From positions 89,926,644 through 89,990,643 of the forward strand of contig CM075767.1 of assembly GCA_037974665.1 (NCBI GenBank): a DNA stretch of 64,000 nt. The letters are read 5' to 3'. How positions within the stretch are numbered: position 1 is the first letter of the stretch; each line of letters starts with the position of its first letter. Below, piece by piece: positions 23,326-34,910 of this stretch. The translations under genes and the position numbers were made by a program. This DNA comes from Ehretia macrophylla (taxonomy: Eukaryota > Streptophyta > Magnoliopsida > Boraginales > Ehretiaceae). Below the pieces are notes generated by a model. It was not told the DNA's origin. It worked only from the letters and a program-made list of their open reading frames with translations, and did not search any database.

Positions 23326-25212
23326 CCATAACTAATGATTCTGAACTCCAATTGATGCAAGGTTTGTCTCTGAGTTTAGTTAACTTCTTAAGCTTTAATT
23401 TGACATCTTATTCACTCAATTTGGAGAATGTTTGCTTACCCGATTGATTGTGAGAAAACAGCCTATTGCAGTGAGTGTTTCACTTAGCTATATGCATGGA
23501 AAACTATTGTAACCTCTCTTGTGGTACTAATTGCTTGGAATTGTGATGTTGGAATATTGCGTGGACTGTGTTGAGTACTTGAGGATGTTTGAATTGAATG
23601 ATGTATGACTCGGGAATGATGTTGAGTTGACTTAGGGTTTGAACACACGATTATGCATGAAACGGAAACCCTAATGGCTAAGTAATCTTACTAAGTGTTA
23701 ATCATTGGATATTGTGTGGAAACTGTACGTTGCGTGGGCTTCCCGTAAATGTGTTATAACTTCAATTATGGTTTTGACCATTGCATGTTGTCAAATAAGC
23801 TTGTCTTGCTACCGAACCCATGTAAATGTTGTTGCATGTCGAATAATTCATATCACTTGATTATATGAGCTTCTTGATGAGTTATATGGCCTGTTTTACA
23901 TGTGTTACCTGGCTGCCCGTTTGATGTTCATATGACTCTATATGCCTTTCAAGTGAAATTACTTGTCTTATCGTGCCTTGTTTGACCACTGGACAACGTG
24001 CGATCTTATAACTGTTCGGAGGCCACCTACTTTGTTGTACTCCTAATGTGATATGTTAAATGTTATAAATGTGCATTGCATACAAGGTTGCAACCTTTCG
24101 TGTGGCATGGTAGCGTTTCACGTCCGCCGGGCGGCATCGGGCTTGCCGGTGTTACCGTGACTACCATGATCCAATTCCCTCTCTCTCTTGGTATTCACCC
24201 TTGGAGAGTTGGGTCGTAGGTTTCGGGGTACATCCGGAGTACACCCAATTGGGAGTGATAAGTGGATTATTGAAGTCGGCCGCAACAATTGATTCAAAAT
24301 TGAAATTGAGAGCAAATGCTCACCGTATCCTTGAAATGATTGGTAATTGTATCCGTTTCTCGATTTGTTTCTTATAATTGCTTACCATATTATTTGTAAT
24401 AGGTGACATGTTTTAAAAAGGGGTTTTCATAAATTGAACCGGAAAATGAGTTTCAAAATTTATTTCTCATTCCCCCTCGCTGTGTTCATAAGGACTCACC
24501 CTCTTTTATCATCTCAGGTGAAGAAGAACAGGCACAGGAGCCCGAGGATAATGTACCTAATGATGAACCCCTGGAGTGATTGCCTGTTACTGTTGTTTTG
24601 CTTGAACGTGACTACTTGTGAACTTTTGCTACTTGAAGACTATTTCCTTTATGTTATTTGTTGCTTGTGATGTAAAAGACCCCCGTTGTAATTTGGGGTC
24701 TAATTTTGGTTTGTACTTATATTAAGTAGACTGATACTAGACATACTATGATCGTTTTTGTTTTTGTTATCATTAGTATCTATCATAGGTTATGATGCTA
24801 GTTAAAGAATAGGCAAATGAACTTATCCAATCTCAACAGGCACTCGCTAATAAGTTAAGATCAATAGGTATATTTTGAAACGAGGATAAATGGACAAACG
24901 AGACATAGTATCATGCTAGGTTATAAATCAAACGGAACATCGAATTAACCAATAGGCAATTCAATTGATGGAATGATAGTAATCTTAGCTGGAATTGAAT
25001 TTGAGATGGTAAATTTCGAGGCTGTTAGAAAATTTAGGTCAAAACAAAGAGCCCAGTTACAGCCGTTATGCTGCAGGATTTCCGAAAAAATTTTGAAGTC
25101 CAGAATAAAAGGTTAAGTGTTAAACCTCCTAGAATGATTAAGAATGTGAAAGGACTTGAATGTTTAGTTCACACCCTAGTCTAACCTTTATAGGACGGGT
25201 TGGGGCATGATA

Positions 25213-25217
25213 GCTGC
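25213..25217. repeat. Right target-site duplication of family I copy 1
   Basis: GCTGC, followed directly by the normal continuation of the 5S spacer (CCCCGTCGTAGAG). Confidence 0.65.
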
Positions 25218-25464
25218 CCCCGTCGTAGAGCTCTCGGAAAGCTTTCCAACGGTATGCTGTGCGCCGCATAACTCCTTATGGATCAAAATTTATGGGCACC
25301 GGAGCGACAGAGACCTGGTCACAAGCCCTACGCCCTCAATTTGCGGGCCCAGCCTCCACATGAGGTGAAGTTGTCTTGCCCAAGGTGCCGTGGGATTCGA
25401 CAATAGAAATGTGGTGGATAAAGTATCTTGGCAACCCTAATCGGAGGAAAAAAAATTGAAAAGG

Positions 25465-25583
25465 GGGGTGCAACACGAGGACTTCCCAAGGGGTCACCCA
25501 TCCTACTACTACTCTCGCCCAAGCACGCTTAACTTCGGAGTTCTGATGGGATCCAGTGCATTATTGCTGGTATGATTGCACCC
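25465..25583 (-). rRNA. 5S rRNA gene, copy 33
   Basis: Full length. Changes CCAAGGGG, CCTACTACTAC, CCAGTGCATTATTG, GATTGCACCC. First copy after the first LTR fossil. Confidence 0.94.
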
Positions 25584-26142
25584 GTCATGGTGGGGGCAGA
25601 ATTCCTTTATGTGTTAACGGTTTACAGTCCCAGCCTAGAGAGATGGCCCATTCAGAAGACCCAATGGGCTTAACGACAACCCATCTGCTACAACAACGCA
25701 GCATCCTCGCAAGACGTGATATCGACGCATTTTAGGGCCCTCTATTGTCTCGCGAGTAAGGTTGTCGTCCTTTTAACAACTAACAACGTACGATCCGGGA
25801 CAGAAAAATAGAGTAAAAATCAGAAAAGTGGACCAAAACTAATGAAAATGTTCGATTTTAGGCTCCAAAAAGGGCACAACGAGCAAGCTAGCTGCCCCCG
25901 TTGTAGAGCTCGCGAAGAGCTTTCCAACGGTATGCTGTGCGATGCGTAAGTCCTTACGGATCAAAAGTTATGGGCACCGGAGCAACAGAGACCTGGTCAC
26001 AAGCCCTACGCCCTCGGTTTACGGGCCCAGCCTCCACGTGAAGCGAAGTTGTCTTGCCCAAGGTGCAGTGGGATTCGACAATAGAAATGTGGTGGACAAA
26101 GTATCTTGGCAACCCTAATCGGAGGAAAAAAAATTGAAAACG

Positions 26143-26261
26143 GGGGTGCAACACGAGGACTTCCCAGGGGGTCACCTATCCTAGTACTACTCTCGCCCAA
26201 GCACGCTTAACTTTGGAGTTCTGATGGGATCTGGTGCATTAGTGCTGGTATGATTGCACCC
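26143..26261 (-). rRNA. 5S rRNA gene, copy 34
   Basis: Full length. Changes CACCTATCC in the C box, CTTTGGAG, TCTGGTGC, GATTGCACCC. Confidence 0.94.
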
Positions 26262-26803
26262 GTCATGGTGGTGGCAGAATTCCTTTTTGTGTTAACGGTT
26301 CACAGTCCCAGCCTAGAGAGATGGCCCATTCAGAAGTCCCAATGGGCTTATCGACAACCCATCTGCTTCAACAATGCATCATCCTCGCAAGACATGATAT
26401 CGACGCATTGTAGGGCCCTCTAATGTCCCGCGAGTAAGGTTGTCGTCCTTTTTACAGCTCACGACGTATGATCTGTTAAGGAAAAAAAGGGCTAAATAAG
26501 AAAAGTGACCCGAAACTGATGAAAACGTTTGATTTTGGGCTACAAAAACGGGCACAGCGAGCAAGCTGGCTGCCCCCGTCGTAGAGCTCTCAGAGTGCTT
26601 TACAACGGTATGCTGTGCACCGCGTAACTCCTTACGGATCAAAAGTTATAGGCATCGGAGCGACGGATACCTGGTCACAAGCCCTGCGCCCTCGGTTTGC
26701 GGGCCCAGCCTCCACGTGAAGCGAATTTGTCTTGCCCAAGGTGCCGTGGGATTCAATAACAGAAATGTGGTGGATAAAGTATCTTGGCAACCCTAACCGG
26801 AGG

Positions 26804-26818
26804 AAAAAAAATTGAAAA
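26804..26818 (-). terminator. RNA polymerase III terminator, subfamily A example (copy 35)
   Basis: Plus-strand AAAAAAAATTGAAAA immediately left of the gene. On the transcribed strand this gives TTTT within 2-3 nt of the gene's 3' end, then a run of eight T. The pattern is repeated beside almost every copy. Confidence 0.85.
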
Positions 26819-26820
26819 GG

Positions 26821-26939
26821 GGGGTGCAACACGAGTACTTCCCAGGGGGTCACCCATCCTGGTACTATTCTCGCCCAAGCACGCTTAACTTCAGAGTTCT
26901 GATGGGATCCGGTGCATTAGTGCTGGTATGATCGCACCC
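26821..26939 (-). rRNA. 5S rRNA gene, copy 35
   Basis: Full length and close to consensus. Changes CGAGTACTT, CCTGGTACTATTC, CAGAG; 5' end and A box intact. Confidence 0.95.
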
Positions 26940-26970
26940 GTCATGGTGGGTGTAGAATTCCTTTTTGTGT
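26940..26970 (-). promoter_or_regulatory. 5S upstream promoter region, subfamily A example (copy 35)
   Basis: On the transcribed strand the base before the gene is C (-1), as is usual for plant 5S genes. At -27 to -23, where plant 5S genes usually have a TATA-like element, this copy has AAAAA (plus strand CCTTTTTGTG, 26,960-26,969). Most subfamily A copies look like this; a few have CCTTTATG. Basal transcription would then lean on the internal A box and C box. Confidence 0.7.
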
Positions 26971-27496
26971 TAACGGTTCACAGTCCCAGCCTTGGGAGAT
27001 GGCCCATTCAGAAGGCCCAATGGGCTTAACAACAACCCATCCGCTTCAACAATGCAGCATCCTCGCAAGACATGATATCAACGCATTGTAGGGCCCTCTA
27101 ATGTCCCGCGAGTAAGGTTGTCGTCCTTTTAACAGCTCACGACGTACGATCCGGGACGGAAAAACAGAGCTTAATAAGAAAAGTGGCCCAAAACTGATGA
27201 AAACGTTCGATTTTGGGATCCAAAAAGGGCAAAGCAAGCAAGCTTGCTGCCCACGTCATAGAGATCTCGGAGAGCTTTCCAACGGTATGCTGTGCGCCGC
27301 GTAACTCCTTACGGATCAAAAATTATGGGCATCGGAGCGACGGAGACTTGGTCACAAGCCCTACGCCCTCGGTTTGCGGGCCCAGCCTCCATGTGAAGCG
27401 AAGTTGTCTTGCCCAAGGTGCCGTGGGATTCGATAATAGAAATGTGGTGGATAAAGTATCTTGGCAACCCTAACCGGAGGAAAAAAATTGAAAAGG

Positions 27497-27615
27497 AGGA
27501 TGCAACACGAGGACTTCCCAGGGGGTCACCCATGCTAGTGCTACTCTCGCCCAAGCACGCTTAACTTCGGAGTTCTGATGGGATCCGGTGCATTAGTGCT
27601 GGTATGATCGTACCC
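27497..27615 (-). rRNA. 5S rRNA gene, copy 36
   Basis: Full length. Changes AGGATGC, CATGCTAGTGCTAC, CGTACCC; A box intact. The second LTR fossil lies 83 bp upstream. Confidence 0.94.
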
Positions 27616-28390
27616 GTCATGGTGGGGGCATAATTCCTTTTAGTGTTAACGGTTCACAGTCCCAGCCTAGAGAGATAGCCCATTCAGAAGGCCCAATGTG
27701 TCACGCCCCAACCCGACCTATAAAGGTTAGACTAGGGTGTGATCTAAACATTCAAGTCATTTCACATTCTTAATCATTCTAGGAGGTTTAACACTTAACG
27801 TTTTATTCTAGACTCCAAAATTTTCCGGAAATCCGGCAGGATAATAGCTGTAATTGGGCTCTTTGTTTTGACCTAAATTTTCTAACAACCTCAAACTTTC
27901 AATTCAAGTTCATTCCCGACTAGAGTTTACTATTTTATCATCAATTGAATTGCTTATTGGTTATTTCGACGTCCCGTTTGATTTATAACCTAGCATGATA
28001 CTATGTCTCGTTTGTCCATTTATCCTCGTTTCAAAATGTACCTGTTGATCTTAGCTTATTAGCGAGTACCTGTTGAGATTGGATAAGTTCAATTGCCTAT
28101 TCCTTAGCTAAGCATCATAACCTATGATAGACACTAGTGTTAATAAAAGCAAAAACGATCATAGTATGTCTAGTATCAGTCTACTTAATATAAGTACAAA
28201 CCAAAATTAGACCCCAAATTACAACGGGGGTCTATTACATCACAAACGATAGATAACGTAAGGGAAATAGTTTTCTAGTAGCAAAAGTTCACAAGTAGTC
28301 ACAATCAAGCAAAATAAGCAATGACAGGCATTCACTCCAGGGGTTCATCATTAGGCACACCGTCCTCGGGTTCTTGTACCTGTTCTTCTT

Positions 28391-28436
28391 CACCTGAGAT
28401 GATAAAAGAGGGTGAGTCCTTATGAACTCAGCGAGG
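28391..28436 (+). other. Conserved LTR module with short hairpin, family I
   Basis: CACCTGAGATG, then GGTGAGTCCTTATGAACTCA and GCGAGGG. GAGT and ACTC can pair around a seven-base loop. The same order of words (CCTGARATG, GAGT...ACTC, GAGGG) occurs in LTR family II at 51,971-52,024 although the surrounding sequence is different. Likely a conserved LTR function such as transcript processing, but that is inference. Confidence 0.5.
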
Positions 28437-31084
28437 GGGAACGAGAAATAAGTTTTGAAACTCATTTTCTGGTTATACTTATGAAATTCCCTTTCTCACA
28501 CATGAATGTAACATAAATACAAGTACATAAATACAAGTACATAATAGGAATACCGATCTTTCCTCCCCGAGGTTCTCTAGGAACCAAGTGGGAGTACTTA
28601 CACACATAATAAAAATGATATGGTGAGCTTTTGCTCTCAGATCAAGTCAAGTAACAAGAGTTGCGGCCGACTTTAATTCATCCCCAAAACACGCCAGGTG
28701 GGTGTACTCCGGATGTACCCCGAAATCCTACGACCCAACTCTCCAAGGGTGAATACCAAGCGAGAGAAGGAATTGGATCATGGTAGTCACGGTAACACCG
28801 GCAAGCCCGATGCCACCCGGCGGACATGAAACGCTACCATGCCACATGAAAGGTTGCAACCTTGTATGCAATGCACATTTATAACATTTAACATATCACA
28901 TTAGGAGGACAACAAAGTAGGTTGCCTCCGAACAGTTATAAGATTGCACGTTGTCAAGTAGTCAAACAAGGCACGATAAGACAAGTAATTTCACTTGAAA
29001 GGCATATAGAGTCATATGATCATGAAACGGGCAGCCATGTAACACATGTAAAACAGGCTATATAACTCATTAAGAGGTCCACGCAATCAAGCGATAAGAT
29101 TATTCAACGTGCAATGATATCAACATGGGTTCGGATGCAAGAAAAGCTTATTTGTCAACATGCAATGGTCAAGATCACTTTTGAAGTTATAAAACATTTA
29201 CGGGCAGCCCACTAAGCATATGATTCCAACACAATATCCAATTGATCAACACCTATTAAGACTATCGAGTCATTAGGGTTCCCATTTCATGCTTAATCAA
29301 GTGATTAAAACCCTAAGTCCACTCGAGATCATTATCAAGTCTTGCATCATTTAATTCAACATCCTCAAGTGCTCACAACAGTCCACATAACATGCCAACA
29401 CCACATTTCCACACAATTAGTGTCACAAGAGAGGTCACAACAATTTTCCAAGCATATGGCTAAATAAAACCTTTACTGCAATAGGCTGTTTTCTCACAAT
29501 CAATAGGATAATCAAACAATCTCCAAATTCAGTAAATAAGATGTCAAATTAAAGCTTAAGAAGTTAACTAAAATCAGAAACAAACCTTGCATCACTTGGA
29601 GTTCAGAATCATTAGTTATAGCCGAAACAGTGAGGTAGCACAAAACTGTCCAGATTTGTACACTTTTCAGAAATTGACATTTTTGAGTTCTTTAGAGTCA
29701 GTTTTAGCTTTGGTCCATTTCTGAAAAAATTGTCCATAACTGAAAAATATAGCAGCACACCAAATTTCACGCATTTTGGACAACATTTACTAAGTCAAAT
29801 ATGGTTCGTTCCACAAGGTCAGTGCATCTGCCAAAACCTGATTCATTTTTCCAGATTTCCAGATTTGGTCACATTTTAATGATTTGCCATTTTGAGGACC
29901 TTAGAGTCAAAATTAGCTTCGGCCTATTTCTGGGAAAAATGTTCAAAACTGTCCAAAATAGTCACCCACCAATTTTCAAGCATTTTCAACATCATTTTCT
30001 TAGCTAAACTTACCTCGAACAGACTGGTCAGAGAGCTGTCATCCATTTCGACTTCACCTAGCATCATTTTCAAGCCAAGATCTTGCCATGCATGGTTATT
30101 TAAGCTTATGAACGACCATATATCTCAAGTGCAGAAGCAAATACACACATTTATGAGCATGCATGTGAAATTTTGAAGAGTTTTCAAAAGGTTTTAACCC
30201 TCACCTTAGCAATCAACCACAAAGATGCATAAAAACTTGTTGAAGCTTCAAATCTCTTCTTCTTCTTGCTTAGCCGAGATTCCAACTAGATTTTCTCTAT
30301 TTTTCCTAGCTTAATGATCAATCTCTTAGTGCATGCATGTAGTTAGAACTTGAAGAAAAGAAATGGAAGCTTAGTAACTCACCTAGGCCGAAAATGAAGC
30401 TTCAATGCACATGCATGAGTATTTTCGAACTCTAGCTTGTTTGCTCGACTTTCTTGATGATTTCTTGACTTGGCTTAGCTAAGTTTTGAAGAAGACAAGC
30501 CAAGGAGATAGAGAACTCAGCCAAGAACCGAAATGGAGAGAGGAAATGAGAGAGAAGTGAGAGAAGTTGAAGGAAATGAGAGAATGTGACAAAAAATATG
30601 ACAAGGAATAAAGCCTTGAGCTTGGTGAATCAGATGCTGCAATTTTTGATGAGCATGTTCAGCCTTGAGCTTGGAGAATCGGATTTTTGTGTCTTCAAGG
30701 TGGAATTTAAAATGTTTAGCATGGGCATGCAAGGGCTGGTCGGAAATGGTGGAGATTTGAGGAGAATTGAGCAATTTTTTATGCATTGTGTAAGTGTTTT
30801 GTCATAGTTTGTCTAGGATTAGGAATAAATTATGCAATGGTAGACTAAATGCACTTAGTGGTCAGCCAAGGGCTTGCAAATTGCTGAAATTTCAGACTCT
30901 ATTTAATATATTATGGATTATAATAAGGGTGAAATTTGAGGTGCATTGGTTTTGGGTGAGAATAAAGAATAAAGAATGTTTAGGTGTTTGTGTAGATTGA
31001 ATTGTTTATTGTTAGTGGATTTTGTAGAGATTTGAATTAGGATTATTTTATAGTTTAGTGCTTTGTGTAGGATGCTTTCTTGAT

Positions 31085-31600
31085 TAACGTGGTGGCACGG
31101 ATTCCTAGGTCTAGGGTACGCACTACGAGGCACGCACCGAAATCAATACGGGGCACGAAACACGAGGTAAACACGAACTACGAGGTAAGACACGAACTTC
31201 TAGACTAAGGCACGTACTTCAAGTCTAATGCACATATTCTAATGCTAACGCACGTAACCCTAGGTTAATGCACATAGACCAATGCACGACACGTAATCCA
31301 ATGCAATGCACGTAAATTAAGGTACGCCTCTTAAACCTAGGTTAAGGCACGTCGTTCAAGGTTAATGCACACGAAATGAAGAGACACACGCAAATTGAGG
31401 TCCTGCATGTAAATTAAGGTCATGGCACATTTATCTAGGTATCGAACGTATATCGAGGATTAGGGTACACAATTCTAGGTTAAGGCACGTATGACGAAGT
31501 ATGCACGAAAACTAAGACGTGGCACATAATCCAAGGTCAGTCATATCATTCTTGGTCTATGGCATGCAAATCGAGGTAATACACGTTATTTAGGGTCGGG
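31085..31600 (+). repeat. Degenerate short tandem repeats at LTR family I 3' end, long allele
   Basis: About 515 bp of diverged words of roughly 20 bp with the theme GGCACGTA..TC.AGGTTAA: GGCACGTACTTCAAGTCTAA, ACGCACGTAACCCTAGGTTA, AGGCACGTCGTTCAAGGTTA and others. It looks like a decayed minisatellite internal to the LTR, ending just before the terminal GGGTCGGGCCTCAC. Confidence 0.7.
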
Positions 31601-32084
31601 CCTCACTATTGGGCTTAACAATAACCCATCTGCTTCAACAACGCAACATCCTCACAAGACGTGATATCGACGCATTATAGGCCCTCTAATGTCCCGCAAG
31701 TAAGGTTGTCGTCCTTTTAACAGCTCACGACGTATGATCCGGGACGGAAAAACAAAGCTTAATAAGAAAAGTAGCCCGAAACTGATGAAAGCGTTCGCTT
31801 TTGGGCTACAAAAGGGCACAGCAAGCAAGCTTACTGCCCACGTCGTAGAGCTCTCGGAGAGCTTTCCAACGGTATGCTGTGCGCCGCGTAACTCCTTACA
31901 GATCAAAATTTATGGGCACCGGAGCGAGGGAGACCTGGTCACAAGCCCTACGCCCTCGGTTTGAGGGCCCAGCCTCCACGTGAAGCGAAGTTGTCTTGCC
32001 CAAGGTGCTGTGGGATTCGACAATAGAAATGTGGGGGATAAAGTATCTTGGCAACCCTATCCGGGGGAAAAAAAATTGAAAAGA

Positions 32085-32203
32085 GGGGTGCAACACAACC
32101 ACTTCCCAGGGGATCACCCATCCTAGTACTACTCTTGCCCAAGTACGCTTAACTTTGGAGTTCTGATGGGATCCGGTGCATTAGAGCTGTTATGATCGCA
32201 CCT
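32085..32203 (-). rRNA. 5S rRNA gene, copy 37
   Basis: Full length. Changes ACACAACCAC, GGGATCACCC, ACTCTTGCCCAAGTACGC, CTTTGGAG, TTAGAGCTGTTATG, 5' end CACCT. Confidence 0.91.
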
Positions 32204-32761
32204 GTCATAGTGGGGGCAGAATTCCTTTTTGTGTTAACGGTTCACAGTCCCAGACTAGAGAGATGGCCTATTCAGAAGGCCCAATGGGCTTAACAACAAC
32301 CCATTCGCTTCAACAACACAGCATCCTCGCAAGACGTGATATTGACGCATTGTAGGGCCTTTTAATGTCCCGCAAGTAAGGTTGTCGTCCTTTTTACAAC
32401 TCACGACGTACGATTCAGGAAAGAAAAATATAGCTTAATAAGAAAAGTCGCCCGAAACTGATAAAAACGTTCGATTTTGGGCTCCAAAAAGGGCATAGCA
32501 AGCAAGCTTGCTGCCTCCGTCGTAGAGCTCTATGAGCGCTTTCCAACGGTATGCTGTACGCCGTGTAACTCCTTACGGATCAAAAGTTATGGGCACCGGA
32601 GCGACGGAGACCTGGTCATAAGCCCTACGCCCTAGGTTTGCGGGCCCAGCCTCCACGTGATGCAAAGTTGTCTTGCCCAAGGTGCCGTGGGATTCGACAG
32701 TAGAAATGTGGTGGATAAAGTTTCTTGGCAACCCTAACCGGAGGAAAAAAACTTGAAAAGG

Positions 32762-32880
32762 GGGGTGCAACACGAGGACTTCCCAGGGGGTCACCCATCC
32801 TAGTACTACTCTCGCCCAAGCACGCTTAACTTCGGAGTTCTGATGGGATCCGGTGCATTAGTGCTGGTACGATCGCACCA
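32762..32880 (-). rRNA. 5S rRNA gene, copy 38 (nearest to consensus)
   Basis: Full length with only two visible changes from the window consensus (GTACGATC and a 5' end reading CACCA). Internal control region fully intact, so a good candidate for a functional gene. Confidence 0.96.
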
Positions 32881-33438
32881 GTCATGTTGGGGGTCGAATT
32901 CCTTTTTGTGTTAACGGTTCACAGTCCCAGCCTAGTGAGATGGCCCATTCAGAAGGCCCAATGGGCTTAACAACAACCCATCCGCTTCAACAACACAGCA
33001 TCCTCGCAAGACGTGATATCGACGCATTGTATGGCCCTCTATTGTCCCACGAGTATGGTCGTCATCCTTTTAACAGCTCACGACGTACGATTCGGGACGG
33101 AAAAACAGAGCTTAATAAGAAAAGTGGCCCGAAACTGATGAAAACATTCAATTTTGGGCTCCAAAAATGGCACAGCAAGCAAGAATGCTACCCCCATCGT
33201 AGAGCTCTCGGAGAGCTTTCCAACGGTATGCTGTGCGCCGCGTAACTCCTTACGGATCAAAATTTATGGGCACCGGAGCGACGGAGACTTGGTCACAAGC
33301 CCTACGCCCTCGGTTTGCGGGCCCAGCCTCCACGTGAAGCGAAGTTGTCTTGCCCCAGGTGCCGTGGGATTAGACAATAGAAATGTGGGGGATAAAGTAT
33401 CTTGGCAACCATAACCGGAGGAAAAAAAATTGAAAAGA

Positions 33439-33557
33439 GGGGTGCAACACGAGGACTTCCCAGGGGGTCACCCATCCTAGTACTACCCTCGCCCAAGCAC
33501 GCTTAACTTCGGAGTTCTGTTGGGATCCGGTGCATTAATGCTGGTATGATCGTACCT
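33439..33557 (-). rRNA. 5S rRNA gene, copy 39
   Basis: Full length. Changes TACCCTCGCC, CTGTTGGG, ATTAATGC, GTACCT. C box and A box intact. Confidence 0.94.
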
Positions 33558-34114
33558 ATCATAGTGGGGGCAGAATTCCTTTTTGTGTTAACGGTTCACA
33601 GTCCCAGACTAGAGAGATGGCCAAATCAGAAGGCCCAATGGGCTTAACAACAACCCATTCGCTTCAACAACACAGCATCCTCGCAAGACAAGATATCGAC
33701 GCAATGTAGGCCCCTCTAATGTCCCGCGAGTAAGGTTGTCGTCGTTTTATCACCTAACGACGTACGATCCGGGACAAAAAAAAAAGCTTAATAAGAAACG
33801 TGGCCCGAAACTGATAAAAACGTTCGATTTTGGGCTCCAAAAAGGGCATAGCAAGCAAGCTTGCTGCCTCCGTCGTAGAGCTCTATGAGCGCTTTCCAAC
33901 GGTATGCTGTGCGCCGCGTAACTCCTTACGGATCAAAAGTTATGGGCACCGGAGCGACGGAGACCTGGTCATAAGCCCTACGCCCTAGGTTTGCGGGCCC
34001 AGCCTCCACGTGATGCAAAGTTGTCTTGCCCAAGGTGCCGTGGGATTCGACAGTAGAAATGTGGTGGATAAAGTATCTTGGCAACCCTAACCGGAGGGAA
34101 AAAAATTGAAAAGG

Positions 34115-34233
34115 GGTGTGCAACACGAGGACTTCCGAGGGGGTCACCCATCCTAGTGCTACTCTCGCCCAAGCACGCTTAAATTCGGAGTTCTTATGGG
34201 ATCCGGTGCATTAGTGCTGGTATGATCGCACCC
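34115..34233 (-). rRNA. 5S rRNA gene, copy 40
   Basis: Full length. Changes GGTGTGC, TTCCGAGGG, AGTGCTAC, TTAAATTCGG, CTTATGGG. Its downstream spacer is nearly identical to that of copy 38. Confidence 0.93.
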
Positions 34234-34791
34234 GTCTTGTTGGGGGTAGAATTCCTTTTGGTGTTAACGGTTCACAGTCCCAGCCTAGAGCGATGTCCCA
34301 TTCAGAAGGCCCAATGGGCTTAACAACAACCCATCCGCTTCAACAATGCAGCATCCTTACAAGACGTGATATCGATGCATTGTAGGGCCCTCTAATGTCC
34401 CACGAGTAAGGTTGTCGTCCTTTTAACAGCTCACGATTTACGATCCGAAACGGAAAAAAAAAAGCTTAATAAGAAAAGTGCCCCGAAATAGATGAAAACG
34501 TTCGATTTTGGGCTCCAAAAAGGGCACAGCAAGCAAGCTTGCTGCCCCCGTCGTGGAGCTCTCGGAGAGCTTTCCAACGGTATGCTGTGCGCCGCGTAAC
34601 TCCTTACGGATCAAAATGTATGGGCACCGGAGCGACGGAGACCTGGTCACAAGCCCTACGCCCTCGGTTTGCGGGCCCAGCCTCCACGTGAAGCGAAGTT
34701 GTCTTGCCCAAGGTGCCGTGGGATTCGACAATAGAAATGTGGTGGATAAAGTATCTTGGCAACCCTAACCTGAGGAAAAAAATTGAAAAGG

Positions 34792-34910
34792 GGGGTGCAA
34801 CACGAGGACTTCCCAAGGGGTCACCAATCCTAGTCCTCCTCTCGCCCAAGCACGCTTACCTTCGGAGTTCTTGTGGGAACCGGTGCATTAGTGCTGGTAT
34901 GATGGCGCCT
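34792..34910 (-). rRNA. 5S rRNA gene, copy 41
   Basis: Full length but heavily changed: CACCAATCCTAGTCCTCCTC, CTTACCTTCGG, CTTGTGGGAACC, GATGGCGCCT. Probably a pseudogene. Confidence 0.87.

Larger units (their letters stand above)
21661..25212 (-). mobile_element. Solo-LTR-like fossil, LTR family I, copy 1
   Basis: A 3,552-bp insertion in the spacer between 5S copies 32 and 33. Flanks are GCTGT (21,656-21,660) and GCTGC (25,213-25,217), a 5-bp target duplication with one mismatch. Read in reverse it begins close to TGTCATGCCCCAACCCG and ends GGTCGGGCCTCACA, the TG...CA layout of LTR retrotransposons with short inverted termini. It aligns in inverted orientation, about 85-90% by eye, with the element at 27,699-31,606. 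I see no gag, pol or second LTR. One long LTR left by recombination between the two LTRs of a full element is the simplest reading, most likely of a Ty3/gypsy-type element. It is an old, non-coding remnant. Short ORFs in it are not conserved in the partner copy. Confidence 0.8.
25213..27698 (-). repeat. 5S rDNA tandem array, block 2 (subfamily A, copies 33-36)
   Basis: Four subfamily A units lie between two LTR fossils. The block starts in mid-spacer with GCTGCCCCCG, the continuation of the unit cut by the left insertion, and ends at CCCAATG, where the right insertion begins. The spacer halves on the two sides of each insertion add up to one normal spacer (about 556-558 bp). Both insertions therefore landed in single units without removing array sequence. 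Confidence 0.95.
27699..31606 (+). mobile_element. Solo-LTR-like fossil, LTR family I, copy 2
   Basis: A 3.9-kb insertion in the spacer upstream of copy 36. It begins TGTCACGCCCCAACCCGACC and ends GGGTCGGGCCTCAC. The flanks CAATG (27,694-27,698) and TATTG (31,607-31,611) are a degraded 5-bp target duplication, so the right edge is uncertain by 1-2 bp. It is the inverted partner of 21,661-25,212 and shares its whole layout: the 5' block around TTATAGGTCGGGTTGG in reverse, the CCTGAGATG...GTGAGT module, the internal duplication, and the 3' degenerate tandem repeats. No gag, pol, primer-binding site or second LTR is visible. Old and non-coding. A non-autonomous element is the alternative, but direct terminal repeats expected for one are not seen. 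Confidence 0.8.

Noticed and set aside
22300-24700. Possible coding genes in family I (ORFs of 60-80 aa near 22,318-22,576 and 24,434-24,670)
   Set aside because: They are short and not kept in the inverted partner copy; no gag, protease, reverse transcriptase or integrase motifs were seen.
29801-30807. ORFs of 68-94 aa in family I copy 2
   Set aside because: No recognisable domain; the matching region of copy 1 does not keep the frames. Best read as LTR sequence.
31085-31600. Tandem tRNA or small-RNA genes in the GCACG-rich repeats
   Set aside because: No A-box/B-box pair or cloverleaf could be drawn; the repeats are too degenerate.
21661-31606. One large inverted-repeat transposon spanning both family I copies
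   Set aside because: Each copy has its own 5-bp target duplication, and the 5S spacer halves around each one add up to a single normal unit, so they are two separate insertions.
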